Origin: Caldithrix sp964468415
Lineage (GTDB): Bacteria; Calditrichota; Calditrichia; Calditrichales; Calditrichaceae
DNA: 7,025 nt
Direction: 5' to 3'
NCBI GenBank assembly: GCA_964468415.1
Contig: CAYXUS010000217.1
Location: 1-7,025, forward strand
The notes under the pieces were generated by a model. The model was not told where the DNA came from. It worked only from the letters and a program-made list of their open reading frames with translations, and made no database searches. Both the position numbers and the translations under genes were made by a program. This document shows, in pieces, positions 1 to 6,799 of the stretch; position 1 is the first letter of the stretch; each line of letters starts with the position of its first letter.

Positions 1-45
1 GTGCATCCCCGGCACAATTTTCAGACCATGCGAAAAATATTCGTA
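1..45. other. left edge, no gene assigned
   Basis: This short stretch lies downstream of the stop codon of the DUF5683-like gene. On the minus strand there is no hairpin followed by a T run, so no terminator is visible. An open frame continues to the window edge after the stop, with GTG (15-13) and ATG (6-4) in frame, but I see no ribosome binding site ahead of either. A next gene starting here can neither be shown nor excluded. Confidence 0.5.
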
Positions 46-894
46 CTAAAATCGACAGTACAGGAAAAGGGACGGTTGACGATGGGAGGGAAAACCCGGT
101 TGCACATGAAAGGTGAGTTTGCGCGTGCGGGAAAGTTGCAAAGAGAAATCGTATTGCGCGTAAACCCAAATTATTCCGTAGGCAATTAAAGCAGCGTTGC
201 GCCAGCGGTAGCTGCGATCGTAATCGGCGTATTTGCGATCGATATCGGCCTGATCCACGGCGTTCAGATAGCGTTTTTCCAGCACCTGTGTCCGCCAGAT
301 CAAATAAGCCGAGGCCGCAGCCGTCACAAAGGAAGCGGACATGAGAAATCCGCCCTTGCCTTTTTGTCCCAGGCGGTACTGCCCCAGGCCGGGCCAGAGA
401 AGCGATTCGTAAACCACCCGATTCGGCGGCGAAGGCGGTACGGACACGACCGGCTTTTTGGGTGCGGCGGCCGAAGCCGGCGGAGAAACCGGTCTGGCGG
501 CCTGTTCTTTTAAATAGTTGGTTTTAATCTTATTAAAAAATCGGATGATTTTCGGAGAATTGTTCAGCGGATCCAGTTGGTAATTAGGCTTGATTTTAAG
601 AATTTGTACGAAGGTTAGCGCGGCCATTTCGTTCTGATCCAGCACGTAATAGGCAATGGCCTTCATGCGCAAAACTTCGAGCAGATCGGCGGTTTTCAAT
701 CGCGGCTGTTTTTGCAACAGCGAATCGGCCAGTTTTACGACTTTTTTGTATTGAAACGAAACAAACGCTTTTTTCAAAGCGGTCAGTTCGGCCTCGTTAT
801 GCGCAGAACCCGCCACGGCGCCCGTGGTAAAAATCAGTAACAGAACAAGCAGCCATGCTCTCAAAATTAAAACTTGCTTTCTTTTTTCGCGCAT
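46..894 (-). CDS. exported TPR-like protein with DUF5683-type C-terminal domain
   Basis: The 282-residue protein has a basic, hydrophobic N-terminus (about residues 8-28) that looks like a signal peptide with an A-V-A site at 26-28. Residues 34-125 are helical and TPR-like, ending in an N-S-P-K-I-I-R-F-F segment. Residues 131-159 form a Pro/Ala-rich linker. Residues 162-255 match the style of DUF5683: W-P-G-L-G-Q-Y at 167-173, a Gly/Lys-rich turn, and hydrophobic stretches at about 182-200 and 233-247 separated by a Tyr/Arg/Asp-rich segment. The chain ends in Arg-Phe after alternating hydrophobics. The frame is open upstream to 1005, but that extension lies inside the kelch gene. The ATG at 894 follows a GAGG site and places the signal peptide at the start. 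The gene begins 2 bases after the kelch stop codon, so the two are surely co-transcribed. Function is unknown; an envelope scaffold or assembly role is an inference. Confidence 0.85.
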   Translation of the reverse strand: MREKRKQVLILRAWLLVLLLIFTTGAVAGSAHNEAELTALKKAFVSFQYKKVVKLADSLLQKQPRLKTADLLEVLRMKAIAYYVLDQNEMAALTFVQILKIKPNYQLDPLNNSPKIIRFFNKIKTNYLKEQAARPVSPPASAAAPKKPVVSVPPSPPNRVVYESLLWPGLGQYRLGQKGKGGFLMSASFVTAAASAYLIWRTQVLEKRYLNAVDQADIDRKYADYDRSYRWRNAALIAYGIIWVYAQYDFSLQLSRTRKLTFHVQPGFPSHRQPSLFLYCRF

Positions 895-896
895 GC

Positions 897-2183
897 TTAC
901 CTCAAAACAATCAAACGTTTGGTCACCACCGTAGTCGGAGTTTTGGCGCGATAAAAATACACACCGCTGGGCACATCGGCCCCCGAGGCATCTTTCCCGT
1001 TCCAATTAAAACGATAGCTCCCGGCGGGCAAAAATCCTTTGCTCAGGGTGCGCACCTTGCGGCCGGTAATGTCAAAAATTTCCAGACTAACCGTTTGCGC
1101 CCTGTTGTTGTCAAAACGAATGACCGTACTTTGATTAAACGGATTGGGATAATTGGGGTACAAAATCAATTGCTTCGGGCTATGGGCCGTAAGCGCTCTC
1201 AGGCCTGTGAGCGAAGCTTTAACCCTTATTTTTTCCACATCGGCCAGGCATTTGCCCAACGCATCTTCTCCGCCGAAAACATAAAGACAACTGTCGTAAA
1301 ACACCGCCGTCAATTCGGCGCGCGCTTTGTTTAATTTCGGAAAATTTCCCTGATCCACAATATTTCCCGAACCGTCGGTGTAAATGCGTTCGCAGGAATC
1401 CAGTGCCGGATCGGTTTCGTTGTAGCCGCCGATTACCACGAAGCTATTATTGAACACCGTCACCGCCGCACCGGCTGCCCGTTCCACCAGCAAATACGAA
1501 TCGGTTTTTTGCCAACTAAGCTGCTCGATGTTAAAGCGATAAATATCGTTTTTAATGCCGTTTAGCGCCCCGCCGATCACGTAAATATCCGTGCCGATGC
1601 GTGCAGACATTTGCTGTACCAAATCGGACGAAACGGAAACATCGGGTTCGTAACTGCTCTGGCGGGTGTAGGTAATCGATGCCCCGGGAATGTAATATTC
1701 CACAATGTAAGGCCCGGAGGTTTCGCCGCCCAGCACGTAACCGCCGAAAATGTACAGATAATTACCGTACACCTGCGCCGTGGCGAATTGCCTGTTGAAG
1801 ACCGCCTTCTGATCGTACGTGTAGGTGGAACCGTAAAAATCCCAAACTTCAAGACTGGAATCCATGACCGCGGTTCCGCCGAACATGAGCACGCTGTTGC
1901 GATACAGACTGGCCGAAAGACCGTAACGCCTTGCCTTTAGCGTATCGTCTAAAACCTGCCAGGTATTTTGCTGCGGATTAAAAACCTGAATCAGATTCGT
2001 TGCCGAATACGTGTTATCGGTGTAACCGCCGATCACGTAAATCAGCGAATCTTTAACCACAGCCTGCGCCCCCTTAACGGGAACCGGCATTTGCCCGATT
2101 TCCTGCCATTGCGGCTCTTCCTGTGCCACCAGCAAAATCGGCAAAAGCATGCTTACGATTAAAATTACAATGTTTTGTCTCAT
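897..2183 (-). CDS. secreted kelch-repeat beta-propeller protein with T9SS C-terminal sorting domain
   Basis: The 428-residue protein starts with a clear signal peptide (residues 1-20, ending L-L-V-A before Q-E-E-P). Six kelch-type blades follow, each marked by a hydrophobic stretch ending in Gly-Gly, at about 52, 102, 147, 204, 252 and 304, a spacing of 45-57 residues. This fits a six-bladed propeller. Residues 340-428 form a type A T9SS sorting domain of FlgD-like fold: Y-P-N-P-F-N at 344-349, then I-F-D-I-T-G-R-K-V-R, then S-G-V-Y-F-Y-R. By family knowledge such a protein crosses the inner membrane by Sec and the outer membrane by the type IX system, and is released or anchored at the surface. 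Kelch propellers usually bind proteins or sugars; the ligand here is unknown. The ATG at 2183 has no Shine-Dalgarno motif, with A-rich sequence upstream instead. It is the first gene after a 148-base gap and is tightly linked to the DUF5683-like gene downstream. Confidence 0.92.
   Translation of the reverse strand: MRQNIVILIVSMLLPILLVAQEEPQWQEIGQMPVPVKGAQAVVKDSLIYVIGGYTDNTYSATNLIQVFNPQQNTWQVLDDTLKARRYGLSASLYRNSVLMFGGTAVMDSSLEVWDFYGSTYTYDQKAVFNRQFATAQVYGNYLYIFGGYVLGGETSGPYIVEYYIPGASITYTRQSSYEPDVSVSSDLVQQMSARIGTDIYVIGGALNGIKNDIYRFNIEQLSWQKTDSYLLVERAAGAAVTVFNNSFVVIGGYNETDPALDSCERIYTDGSGNIVDQGNFPKLNKARAELTAVFYDSCLYVFGGEDALGKCLADVEKIRVKASLTGLRALTAHSPKQLILYPNYPNPFNQSTVIRFDNNRAQTVSLEIFDITGRKVRTLSKGFLPAGSYRFNWNGKDASGADVPSGVYFYRAKTPTTVVTKRLIVLR
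900..903 (-). promoter_or_regulatory. ribosome binding site deciding the start at 894
   Basis: GAGG on the minus strand lies 5 bases before the ATG at 894. It overlaps the last codon of the kelch gene. This site is the main reason to prefer the 894 start over the longer open frame reaching 1005. Confidence 0.7.
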
Positions 2184-2280
2184 AAGCTACCGTTTCGTTT
2201 TAGCTTTTCTTCCCGAATGCGAACCGTTCCCTGCTTCTGTGCCGAATTCCGGCAGCAAGAAAACGATTTCCGATTAAACC

Positions 2281-2302
2281 ACGGCGTTTAGCAAAACGCC
2301 GT
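2281..2302 (-). terminator. perfect 9-bp hairpin between kinase and kelch genes
   Basis: The arms ACGGCGTTT (2281-2289) and AAACGCCGT (2294-2302) pair perfectly around a 4-base loop. The hairpin starts 29 bases after the kinase stop codon. On the minus strand the stem is followed by GGTTTAAT, which has only a short T run, so it is at best a modest intrinsic terminator. Alternatives are an RNA-stabilising stem in a transcript spanning both gene groups, or a dispersed REP-like palindrome. Confidence 0.45.
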
Positions 2303-2331
2303 ACCATTACAAACAACAAAAATAATGCCAA

Positions 2332-3918
2332 CTATTTTTCGGCTTTGCCAAAATGCACGTCAAGGCGCACCGTATCTTTTCGGCTGACCACAATTTCGGT
2401 AGTGTAAGGTTCAAAACCCGGATTTTCTACCTGTACTTTGTGCCTGCCGGGCGAAAGCGGCAAAGGCCGTTTTAAGGGACTCACATCGACAAAGGTATCG
2501 TCGACAAAAATTTTACCCCAGGGAAAAACCTGACAGTCCAGATAGCCGAACAAAGTGTCCAGACTGACCCGCACAAAATTCGTCTCGCCCGGCTTTACAC
2601 GCACGCTCGTTTCGAATTCCGGAAAAGCAGGATGACTAAAAATCAACCGATGTTTTCCGGCACTAAGCGCAATTCCTTCTTTAAGCGGCGTGGTCACGCT
2701 TTGGTTCGAATCGATGGTTACCCTGGCCCAGGGTTGACATTCGATCCACAAAAGACCTTTTTTTACTGTCCGGGAAACGGGTGGGGCCGTTTTTGTTTTT
2801 GCAGATACCGGCGCTAACGTTTCCCGCTTTTTTGTTTCGGATCGCGGTTCGGGCCCGGACTCCGGGGCCCGCTCTTTGACCGGCGGTACGGCCTGCCCGT
2901 CGCTCAGGGAATCCGCTTTGCTTTTTTGCCGCTCCACCGAACCGGCCACCGGTTTTGTTGCCTTTTGCGCGGAAATTTCGGATTTTCTTGCCCGCTCTTT
3001 GAACACAATAAGCACGGCCAAAAGCAAAAACAAAGGCAAGGCAATAAGCACGATGGCTTTGAAAATGCTTTTCCTGTGACTAACAAACGGCGCCTGCGGT
3101 AACTGTTCGCCAAACGGCAAATGCTCTAAAATTTCTCCGGCCGTAGCAAAACGATCCTGCGGATTTTTACGCAGCAGGCCGTCCAGAATCTCGACAATAT
3201 TCTGCGGCAAATCCCGGTAGCTGCGGCGCAGTTCCGTTTCATCGAAATTCAAAATATTGTTGAGCGTCTGCCCTACTTCGGCGCCTAAAAAGGGATTTTT
3301 ACCCTTGAACATCTCGAAGGTAATCAGTCCCAAATTGAACAAATCGGTTTTCGGGGTTAAATGTTCGCCGCGAATCTGTTCCGGCGACATGTAAGCCGGT
3401 GTGCCCACAATGGAGCTTGCCTCTGTAACGTGGCGTTCGTCATTCCACAAAGCCAGGCCGAAATCCGCAATTTTTAAATGCAACGATTCGTCGAGCAAAA
3501 TGTTTTCCGGTTTTAAATCCCGATGTACCACGCCCTGACTGTGAGCAAAATGCAAAGCCTGCGCCAATTGTGCCAGCAAAAATTCTTTTTGCGCCACGGT
3601 CAATGAACGCTCTTTGAGCCACTGGCGCAAATTGCGGCTGGCAAAATATTCGAACGAAATGTAGAACTGATCGCCGACCGTGCCGAAATCCAGCACCTTA
3701 ATAATGTGCGGATGCTCCAGATGCGCCAGAATTTTGGCTTCGCGTTTAAAACGGTGCAATAAGGCGGCATCGGCCAGTTCTTTGGTGTTCAGGGTCTTGA
3801 GAAAAATGCGCTTGCCCAAATAAATGTGCCGGGCCAAATACACGGCGCTGTACGCATCTTTTTTGATGACCGTTTCGATTTCGAATTTTTCGAACAACAG
3901 CTCAGGTTTCCGACTCAC
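2332..3918 (-). CDS. membrane Ser/Thr protein kinase with two C-terminal PEGA domains
   Basis: The 528-residue protein is a Hanks-type kinase. Residues 11-270 carry the kinase fold: Lys41 (ATP lysine), Glu60 of helix C, H-R-D-L-K-P-E-N at 132-139 with catalytic Asp134, D-F-G at 152-154, G-T-P-A-Y-M-S-P-E at 172-180, Asp192 and Arg256. The glycine-rich loop is abnormal: the three glycine positions appear to be Lys19, Asp21 and Ser24. A single membrane helix (about 286-306) follows, then a charged Pro/Lys/Ser-rich linker (307-386), then two PEGA domains (about 388-455 and 458-525), each with the S/P-x-G-x-H-x-x-x-x turn. The kinase should face the cytoplasm and the PEGA pair the periplasm. The start is GTG: an in-frame TAA lies 15 bases upstream and AAAGGA stands 8 bases before the GTG. 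The first 17 bases overlap the end of the sigma-54 activator gene, so the two are co-expressed. That the activator is a kinase target is an inference. Confidence 0.93.
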   Translation of the reverse strand: MSRKPELLFEKFEIETVIKKDAYSAVYLARHIYLGKRIFLKTLNTKELADAALLHRFKREAKILAHLEHPHIIKVLDFGTVGDQFYISFEYFASRNLRQWLKERSLTVAQKEFLLAQLAQALHFAHSQGVVHRDLKPENILLDESLHLKIADFGLALWNDERHVTEASSIVGTPAYMSPEQIRGEHLTPKTDLFNLGLITFEMFKGKNPFLGAEVGQTLNNILNFDETELRRSYRDLPQNIVEILDGLLRKNPQDRFATAGEILEHLPFGEQLPQAPFVSHRKSIFKAIVLIALPLFLLLAVLIVFKERARKSEISAQKATKPVAGSVERQKSKADSLSDGQAVPPVKERAPESGPEPRSETKKRETLAPVSAKTKTAPPVSRTVKKGLLWIECQPWARVTIDSNQSVTTPLKEGIALSAGKHRLIFSHPAFPEFETSVRVKPGETNFVRVSLDTLFGYLDCQVFPWGKIFVDDTFVDVSPLKRPLPLSPGRHKVQVENPGFEPYTTEIVVSRKDTVRLDVHFGKAEK

Positions 3919-5386
3919 CTTCCATTTCCTTTAACTTTAGCTGAACCCAGCGTACGGAAACGCCTAACGATTTGGCCGTCAGGGTGCGGTTGCCGCCGAA
4001 TTTTTCCAGCCGTTTGCGCAACAGCAACTTCTCGAAATCCTTGAGTGTGCCTTCGAACTGCTCCGGGGACTCTTCTTCGTCCAGAATGATGTGTTCCGCC
4101 AGAATGCGATTGCCTTCGCTTAAAATAATGGCGCGTTGAATTACATTTTGCAACTGACGTACATTGCCCGGCCAGGAATAGCGCTCCATTTTTTGCAATG
4201 CCCTGGCCTCGAAACGTAAATTTTCCGCACCAAACTGTCGGGCGAAATATTTGGCCAGCAGGGGAATATCGCCCACCCGTTCGCGCAGCGGCGGAATGCG
4301 AATGGGGAAAACGTTGAGCCGGTAGAACAAGTCTTCGCGAAAGGTGCCTTCTTTGACCATTTGCCGCAAATCTTTGTTGGTGGCGGCAATAATGCGCACA
4401 TCCACTTTTTTGACTTTGGTGTCGCCCAACGGAATGATTTCCTGATTTTGAATGACGCGCAACAATTTGGCCTGCAAGGCCATGGAAATATCGGCGATTT
4501 CGTCAAGGAAAAACGTACCGCCGTCGGCCACTTCGAACAATCCTTTTTTATCGCTTGCCGCACCGGTAAAAGCACCTTTTTTGTAACCGAACAATTCGCT
4601 TTCCAGAAGCGTATCGGGAATGCTACCGCAAAACTGTGCCAAATACGGTTTGTCTTTACGTTTGCTCAGGGTGTGGATGGCTTTGGCCGCCAGTTCCTTG
4701 CCCGTGCCGCTTTCGCCCAAAATGAGAACCGTGGCATCGGTTCGGGCCACTTTGCGCAACAGGGCAGCAAATTTTTTCATAGCCGGACTCTGCCCCACCA
4801 TTTCCGGCAAAGGAGCCGTGCTCTCTAACTCGTGCCGCAAAGCCAGATTTTCTTTTTGCAAATTTTCCAGTGAAATGATTTTCTCCAGCGCCAGCGACAC
4901 CATGTTGGCAAAAAATTCCAGAAAGCGCAGATTTTCTTCGCTGAACTCCTGCCGCTGTTTACGACTATCGGCCAGAATAACGCCCCAAATTTGCCCCTGA
5001 TAAAAAATGGGAACACCGATTACGCTTTTGATGTTTTGAATGCGCACGCTTTCGAACTGGGAAATTTGCGGATCGCTTTGCACATCATGGTACAGGCAGG
5101 CTTTTTGCCCGGTGATGACTTTCTGCAAAATTCCCGAAGAAAAGCTCGACAGATCTTTGATGCTTTCCTTTTGTACGTTTCGCGCGGCGATAATCGAAAA
5201 TTGCGCCGAATCCGGATGATAACGCACAAATACGGCCCGTTCGGCACGGATGGCCTCCACCACCAGATCGAGCGCCTTCTCCACCAGATCTTCCCGCCCG
5301 GTTTCCGCATTGAGCATGCGACTGATGCGATACAGGACGTCGAATTGTTCTTTGCGAATGCCGCGAATTTCGGTTATTTGTTCCAT
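3902..5386 (-). CDS. sigma-54-dependent transcriptional activator, GAF-AAA+-Fis type
   Basis: The 494-residue protein has an N-terminal GAF domain (about 30-168), a short coiled linker, a central AAA+ sigma-54 interaction domain (about 192-425) and a C-terminal Fis-type helix-turn-helix (about 447-490). The AAA+ landmarks are all present: Walker A G-E-S-G-T-G-K at 224-230, the sigma-54 contact loop G-A-F-T-G-A at 271-276, Walker B with D295-E296, the arginine-finger region R-E-D-L-F-Y-R-L at 350-357, and W-P-G-N-V-R at 405-410. The DNA-binding tail has G-N-R-T followed by L-G-V-S. There is no receiver domain, so it is not a classical response regulator; the GAF domain should take the signal. 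The frame is open up to 5725, but the ATG at 5386 overlaps the lipoprotein stop as TAATG and has an AGGTG site 5 bases upstream. The extra upstream residues lie inside the lipoprotein gene and do not resemble a domain. Confidence 0.95.
   Translation of the reverse strand: MEQITEIRGIRKEQFDVLYRISRMLNAETGREDLVEKALDLVVEAIRAERAVFVRYHPDSAQFSIIAARNVQKESIKDLSSFSSGILQKVITGQKACLYHDVQSDPQISQFESVRIQNIKSVIGVPIFYQGQIWGVILADSRKQRQEFSEENLRFLEFFANMVSLALEKIISLENLQKENLALRHELESTAPLPEMVGQSPAMKKFAALLRKVARTDATVLILGESGTGKELAAKAIHTLSKRKDKPYLAQFCGSIPDTLLESELFGYKKGAFTGAASDKKGLFEVADGGTFFLDEIADISMALQAKLLRVIQNQEIIPLGDTKVKKVDVRIIAATNKDLRQMVKEGTFREDLFYRLNVFPIRIPPLRERVGDIPLLAKYFARQFGAENLRFEARALQKMERYSWPGNVRQLQNVIQRAIILSEGNRILAEHIILDEEESPEQFEGTLKDFEKLLLRKRLEKFGGNRTLTAKSLGVSVRWVQLKLKEMEGESET
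3927..3932 (-). promoter_or_regulatory. ribosome binding site of the kinase gene
   Basis: AAAGGA on the minus strand lies 8 bases before the GTG at 3918, inside the coding end of the sigma-54 activator gene. With the in-frame TAA at 3933-3931 it fixes GTG as the kinase start, since no ATG is available in that interval. Confidence 0.7.
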
Positions 5387-6375
5387 TACTGCACCTGAAA
5401 CGATTTGAATTTGGAACGGGCGCGATTGCCAAACGAATCGATAACCCAGACCGCCCAAATGTAATTGTTGTTGGGCGATTCGGGCAAAGGAACATCCACA
5501 CGCACCGAAGATGTGCCGGAAGGCAAGCCCGTTTTTTGCCACACCAACTGCGGATCGGCCTCGTCGGTACGCACTTCTACCGTATAGGTAAAGGAATAAC
5601 CCGGCGTAATGGGTTCCCAGTACAAGGTTGGCGTGGTGGATACCGTATCGTGTCCGGCCGGACTTTTTAATTGCACCTCGTCGCGGATAATGCGCCGGAT
5701 TTCCGTTGTTTGCACCGTGTCGCAATGCCCGTAAGTATCTTTGACCATAATACGAAAACGATGGCCGATGATCTCTTCTGCCGATTGCACGTTTAAACGA
5801 GACATGGGAATGTGCTCCCGTTCGTAAAAACGATCCATCGTATCGTAGATTAAAATCGAGGAGAAATGCAAAGTGGGGCTCTCGAAGAGCACGCTGTCGA
5901 TGTCTTTGTCCGCATCGGACAGGCGCACTTTGACAAAAAGCTCCAGTATCTGAATACTGGGATACCGATTAATAAGGCTGCTGTAAAAAATGAGCGAATC
6001 GACGCGGGGCACAGCGTTCAGGTACAATTCGCCGTGCCATTGCGGCGCATGATCCCATTGCAGGTAAAGCGAATCGGCATGAAAGCCCGGCTTGGCAACA
6101 TGCAGCCAGCCGTTGTAACGATGCACATTGGCCAGACTGAACCGGCCGTGCGTATCGCTAAAGGTTAAACGCTGCCCCGAGGGGAATTCCACCTCGGCTC
6201 CGGCAATGGGCCGATGCGGCAAACTTAAAGAAAGTACCTTGCCTTCAATGCCCGAAAGTTTACGATCGGGATTATTGGCATCTAACGGATTGTTGCGCGG
6301 AGCGCTGCAGGCAACCAAAGCCGCAAAAAGCAGTGCGCCGCCTAACAGGACAAAATGTTTTTTCGGATTACGCAT
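5386..6375 (-). CDS. envelope lipoprotein with carboxypeptidase-regulatory-like and Fn3-like domains
   Basis: Counted from the ATG at 6375 the protein has 329 residues. Residues 1-23 form a lipoprotein signal: basic start (R-N-P-K-K-H), hydrophobic core and lipobox L-V-A-C with Cys23. The next segment, N-P-L-D-A-N-N-P (29-36), is a common sight in FCB-group lipoproteins. Residues 43-118 look like a carboxypeptidase regulatory-like beta-sandwich (I-E-G-K-V, then P-I-A-G-A-E-V, then D-T-H-G-R-F-S-L). The middle (about 125-232) is beta-rich and unassigned. Residues 236-329 resemble a fibronectin type III domain (S-P-A-G-H-D-T-V, then L-Y-W-E-P, then a final Y-I-W-A-V-W-V-I-D). A GTG at 6384 would add three residues, but neither start has a Shine-Dalgarno site; ATG is preferred. 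It is the first gene of the group and overlaps the sigma-54 activator by one base. No enzymatic motif is seen; a surface binding or sensing role is an inference. Confidence 0.88.
   Translation of the reverse strand: MRNPKKHFVLLGGALLFAALVACSAPRNNPLDANNPDRKLSGIEGKVLSLSLPHRPIAGAEVEFPSGQRLTFSDTHGRFSLANVHRYNGWLHVAKPGFHADSLYLQWDHAPQWHGELYLNAVPRVDSLIFYSSLINRYPSIQILELFVKVRLSDADKDIDSVLFESPTLHFSSILIYDTMDRFYEREHIPMSRLNVQSAEEIIGHRFRIMVKDTYGHCDTVQTTEIRRIIRDEVQLKSPAGHDTVSTTPTLYWEPITPGYSFTYTVEVRTDEADPQLVWQKTGLPSGTSSVRVDVPLPESPNNNYIWAVWVIDSFGNRARSKFKSFQVQ
5392..5396 (-). promoter_or_regulatory. ribosome binding site deciding the activator start
   Basis: AGGTG on the minus strand lies 5 bases before the ATG at 5386. 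The ATG shares its A with the lipoprotein TAA stop. This arrangement implies translational coupling and argues against the longer open frame that extends into the lipoprotein gene. Confidence 0.7.
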
Positions 6376-6409
6376 AGGAAACACTTTAAATGATTTTTAA
6401 TAACGCAAT

Positions 6410-6438
6410 AATATAAAACCAAAGTGAATAAAGTACAA
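6410..6438 (-). promoter_or_regulatory. candidate sigma-70-type promoter for the lipoprotein-activator-kinase operon
   Basis: On the minus strand TTGTAC (6438-6433) and TATATT (6415-6410) are separated by exactly 17 bases. The -10 box matches the consensus at five of six positions, the -35 box at three. Initiation would fall near 6403, leaving an A/T-rich leader of about 28 bases without a Shine-Dalgarno motif. The region is A/T-rich, so a chance match is possible. No convincing sigma-54 site is seen upstream of this gene. Confidence 0.4.
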
Positions 6439-6613
6439 CGAAAAACGCGGGGGGAATTCTGTAATAAGGTTATAGTCGTAATAGCAGCAGAACTCTATTG
6501 CAAGTACATTTACAGGACAAAACGAATAGATTCCTTCTTGATAAACATTATGAAATCCCGAATTTCAGACCGCTGGAAAGAGGAAATATTATTGTCATTC
6601 GTTTTATCCGTAA
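6439..6613. other. A/T-rich intergenic stretch, no feature recognised
   Basis: Between the candidate promoter and the transposase relic I see no gene, strong hairpin or repeat. A plus-strand open frame (6424-6627, starting with GTG) runs through it but lacks a ribosome binding site, overlaps the promoter of the lipoprotein gene and gives a protein without recognisable features. The stretch may carry regulator binding sites or degraded mobile-element sequence. Confidence 0.5.
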
Positions 6614-6763
6614 CAGGCGTTAGTTAAATACCCTTGGGGAATATTTTTGCTTAATCCTGAGCTTGTTGCAAAAATCTCCATAGAAGCTCAAGCGCTTAAA
6701 ATTTATTCGGATGATAAACTTGTTCAAGAATTTCCATATCCAACTCCGGTAAATTGGATGTAA
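6614..6763 (+). pseudogene. possible transposase C-terminal fragment
   Basis: This 49-codon frame has no start codon of its own and follows a stop at 6611. It ends with TAA at 6761-6763. From about 6653 it reads as alternating beta-like residues: E-L-V-A-K-I-S-I-E, then A-L-K-I-Y-S-D-D-K-L-V-Q-E-F. That pattern, with a hydrophobic-x-I-Y core and L-V-x-E/H-F/H, resembles the small C-terminal beta domain of DDE transposases of the IS21/IS481/Mu type. The stop codon runs directly into the first copy of a direct repeat that also lies near the element's apparent terminus, which supports an insertion-sequence origin. Everything upstream that would hold the catalytic residues is absent, so it must be inactive. 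The family call rests on pattern only. Confidence 0.4.
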
Positions 6764-6777
6764 ACAATGTGGTGCTA
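6763..6777 (+). repeat. terminal direct repeat, copy 1
   Basis: The sequence AACAATGTGGTGCTA overlaps the last base of the transposase-fragment stop codon. It differs from copies 2 and 3 at one or two positions within the 15-base core and lacks the TGTT extension on its left. It lies 75 bases from copy 2, about twice the 38-base step between copies 2 and 3. Confidence 0.8.
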
Positions 6778-6799
6778 TTTTTTAGCATTAAAAATTTCG

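Noticed and set aside
1..189. 62-codon plus-strand frame at the left edge
   Set aside because: It is antisense to the end of the DUF5683-like gene and its product has no recognisable features.
895..1005. N-terminal extension of the DUF5683-like protein by 37 residues
   Set aside because: It lies inside the kelch gene's sorting-domain region and would bury the signal peptide; the GAGG site favours 894.
4623..4642. TGGCAC...TTTTGC sigma-54-like match on the minus strand
   Set aside because: The spacing is one base short and it lies inside the AAA+ coding region, away from any gene start.
4361..4828. 155-codon plus-strand open frame
   Set aside because: It is antisense to the conserved AAA+ domain of the sigma-54 activator and its translation has no recognisable features.
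5387..5725. N-terminal extension of the sigma-54 activator by 113 residues
   Set aside because: It lies within the lipoprotein gene in another frame, shows no domain, and the ATG at 5386 has a Shine-Dalgarno site and a TAATG overlap.
6424..6627. 67-codon plus-strand open frame starting with GTG
   Set aside because: No ribosome binding site, no recognisable protein features, and it overlaps the probable promoter of the lipoprotein gene. It is in a different frame from the transposase-like fragment.
6658..6690. TGAGCTT / AAGCTCA inverted repeat
   Set aside because: A 7-bp stem with a 19-base loop inside the transposase-like fragment; it is likely coincidental.
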